64,000 bases of DNA. It comes from Primulina eburnea. Taxonomy: Eukaryota > Streptophyta > Magnoliopsida > Lamiales > Gesneriaceae. The notes beneath the pieces were generated by a model that was not told where the DNA came from, searched no databases, and was given only the letters and a program-made list of their open reading frames with translations. Positions 63,325 through 64,000 of the stretch are shown in pieces; position 1 is the first letter of the stretch; each line of letters opens with the position of its first letter. A program made the translations under genes and the position numbers. The stretch spans positions 6,262,001 through 6,326,000 of the forward strand of contig NC_133105.1 of NCBI RefSeq assembly GCF_022965805.1, read 5' to 3'.

Positions 63325-64000
63325 TAGGGCGAACCGGCGAATGTTTGATTTCTTCAAATACACACAAATGTTTGGAATACACCTGAGTCGGGTATCTACC
63401 AATTCTGTTCTTCGGAAAATCTTCAACCATTAACACATTGAAATGTTCATGTCACATACTTTACAGAAGTAAATTCAGAGACACATAGCATGAACAACTA
63501 GAAAATAATTACAAGAGAATGTTGCTTAAGTCACTGAAAATTAAAAACACTTGAGTCCCAAAACTTCGGCAAATAATAACACATATCACCAGACATCACT
63601 TGATAATCAGCATAAAAAGTGGTTATTAGCATCTCCATAAATAAATAAATAAATGTCAAATGCTTTCAGCGCAAACAAGAACAGAACATTCGTAGTGCTA
63701 GGATCCTAACAACTTAAAGATATCTAAGAAAATAACTTGTGGGTATTTCAAAATTCTCAACATCCTTAAAATTTCTATGACTTTTTAAGAATTTGCATCG
63801 ATGTTGGGGCTTGCATCATTTTAGCATTTTGGAAGTACTACAAACATATAGGAGAAAAAGGGTGAAAAAGGAAAACGAAAGAGTCAACCCAATCTCCTAA
63901 TTCACAAAAAAAAAATTATCCATTCATCACGAAATTATGGGAACACTGAGATAAGTGGTGAAGGAATTGAAAAGAAAATGTTGACCTCGGAAAAAATCTG
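63325..64000. other. RING gene 5' region
   Basis: No coding frame. It is probably 5' UTR with one or more introns and promoter of the RHG1A-like gene on the - strand; the gene may continue beyond the window edge. (AAAT)n-like repeats lie near 63640. Confidence 0.45.

Overview
The window is nuclear DNA of a flowering plant, most likely an asterid eudicot; a Lamiales-type genome is my guess. The evidence is GT-AG introns, plant-specific protein families (HECATE-type bHLH, class B heat-shock factor, remorin, subtilase), AT-rich intergenic DNA and a heavy load of small transposons. I see no bacterial or organellar segment and no operon, CRISPR array, rRNA or tRNA gene.

Six genes can be read. On the + strand, TGS1 (cap trimethylguanosine synthase, ten exons) is followed about 1 kb later by a long remorin-family gene (seven exons). 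On the - strand are an intronless HECATE1/2-like bHLH factor, a two-exon HSFB4-type heat-shock factor carrying the LFGV repressor motif, an intronless SBT3-like subtilase with a good TATA box, and at the right edge a RHG1A/MBR-type RING-H2 ubiquitin ligase. The large exon of the ligase reads in three frames, so it carries two apparent indels. Two gene heads are also present as fragments: the first two exons of an ankyrin-repeat gene (+) and the start of a serine carboxypeptidase-like gene (-). They point at each other around a transposon-like block near 55-57 kb.

The long intergenic stretches are a transposon graveyard. The dominant repeat is a 170-183 bp MITE with terminal GAGACGGTCTC palindromes. 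There are thirteen well-preserved copies and several relics. Seven copies have perfect 9-10 bp target duplications and three have 8/9 matches, and one copy is nested inside another. Also present are an 860 bp hAT derivative with an intact 8 bp target duplication and a transposase remnant, a second hAT-like element, a compact Helitron with A|TC...CTAG|T ends plus further Helitron-like ends, two 116-139 bp solo-LTR-like elements with 5 bp duplications, three arrays of CGACGGTT inverted repeats (one starting with a CACTA end), and decayed gypsy gag, protease and RNase H fragments.

The genes look functionally unrelated. The interest of the window lies in the transposon biology (nested MITEs, shared palindromic arrays, gene fragments broken by insertions) and in a few gene-structure oddities (a GC-AG intron in TGS1, the split frame of the RING gene). 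I found no convincing new multi-gene system.
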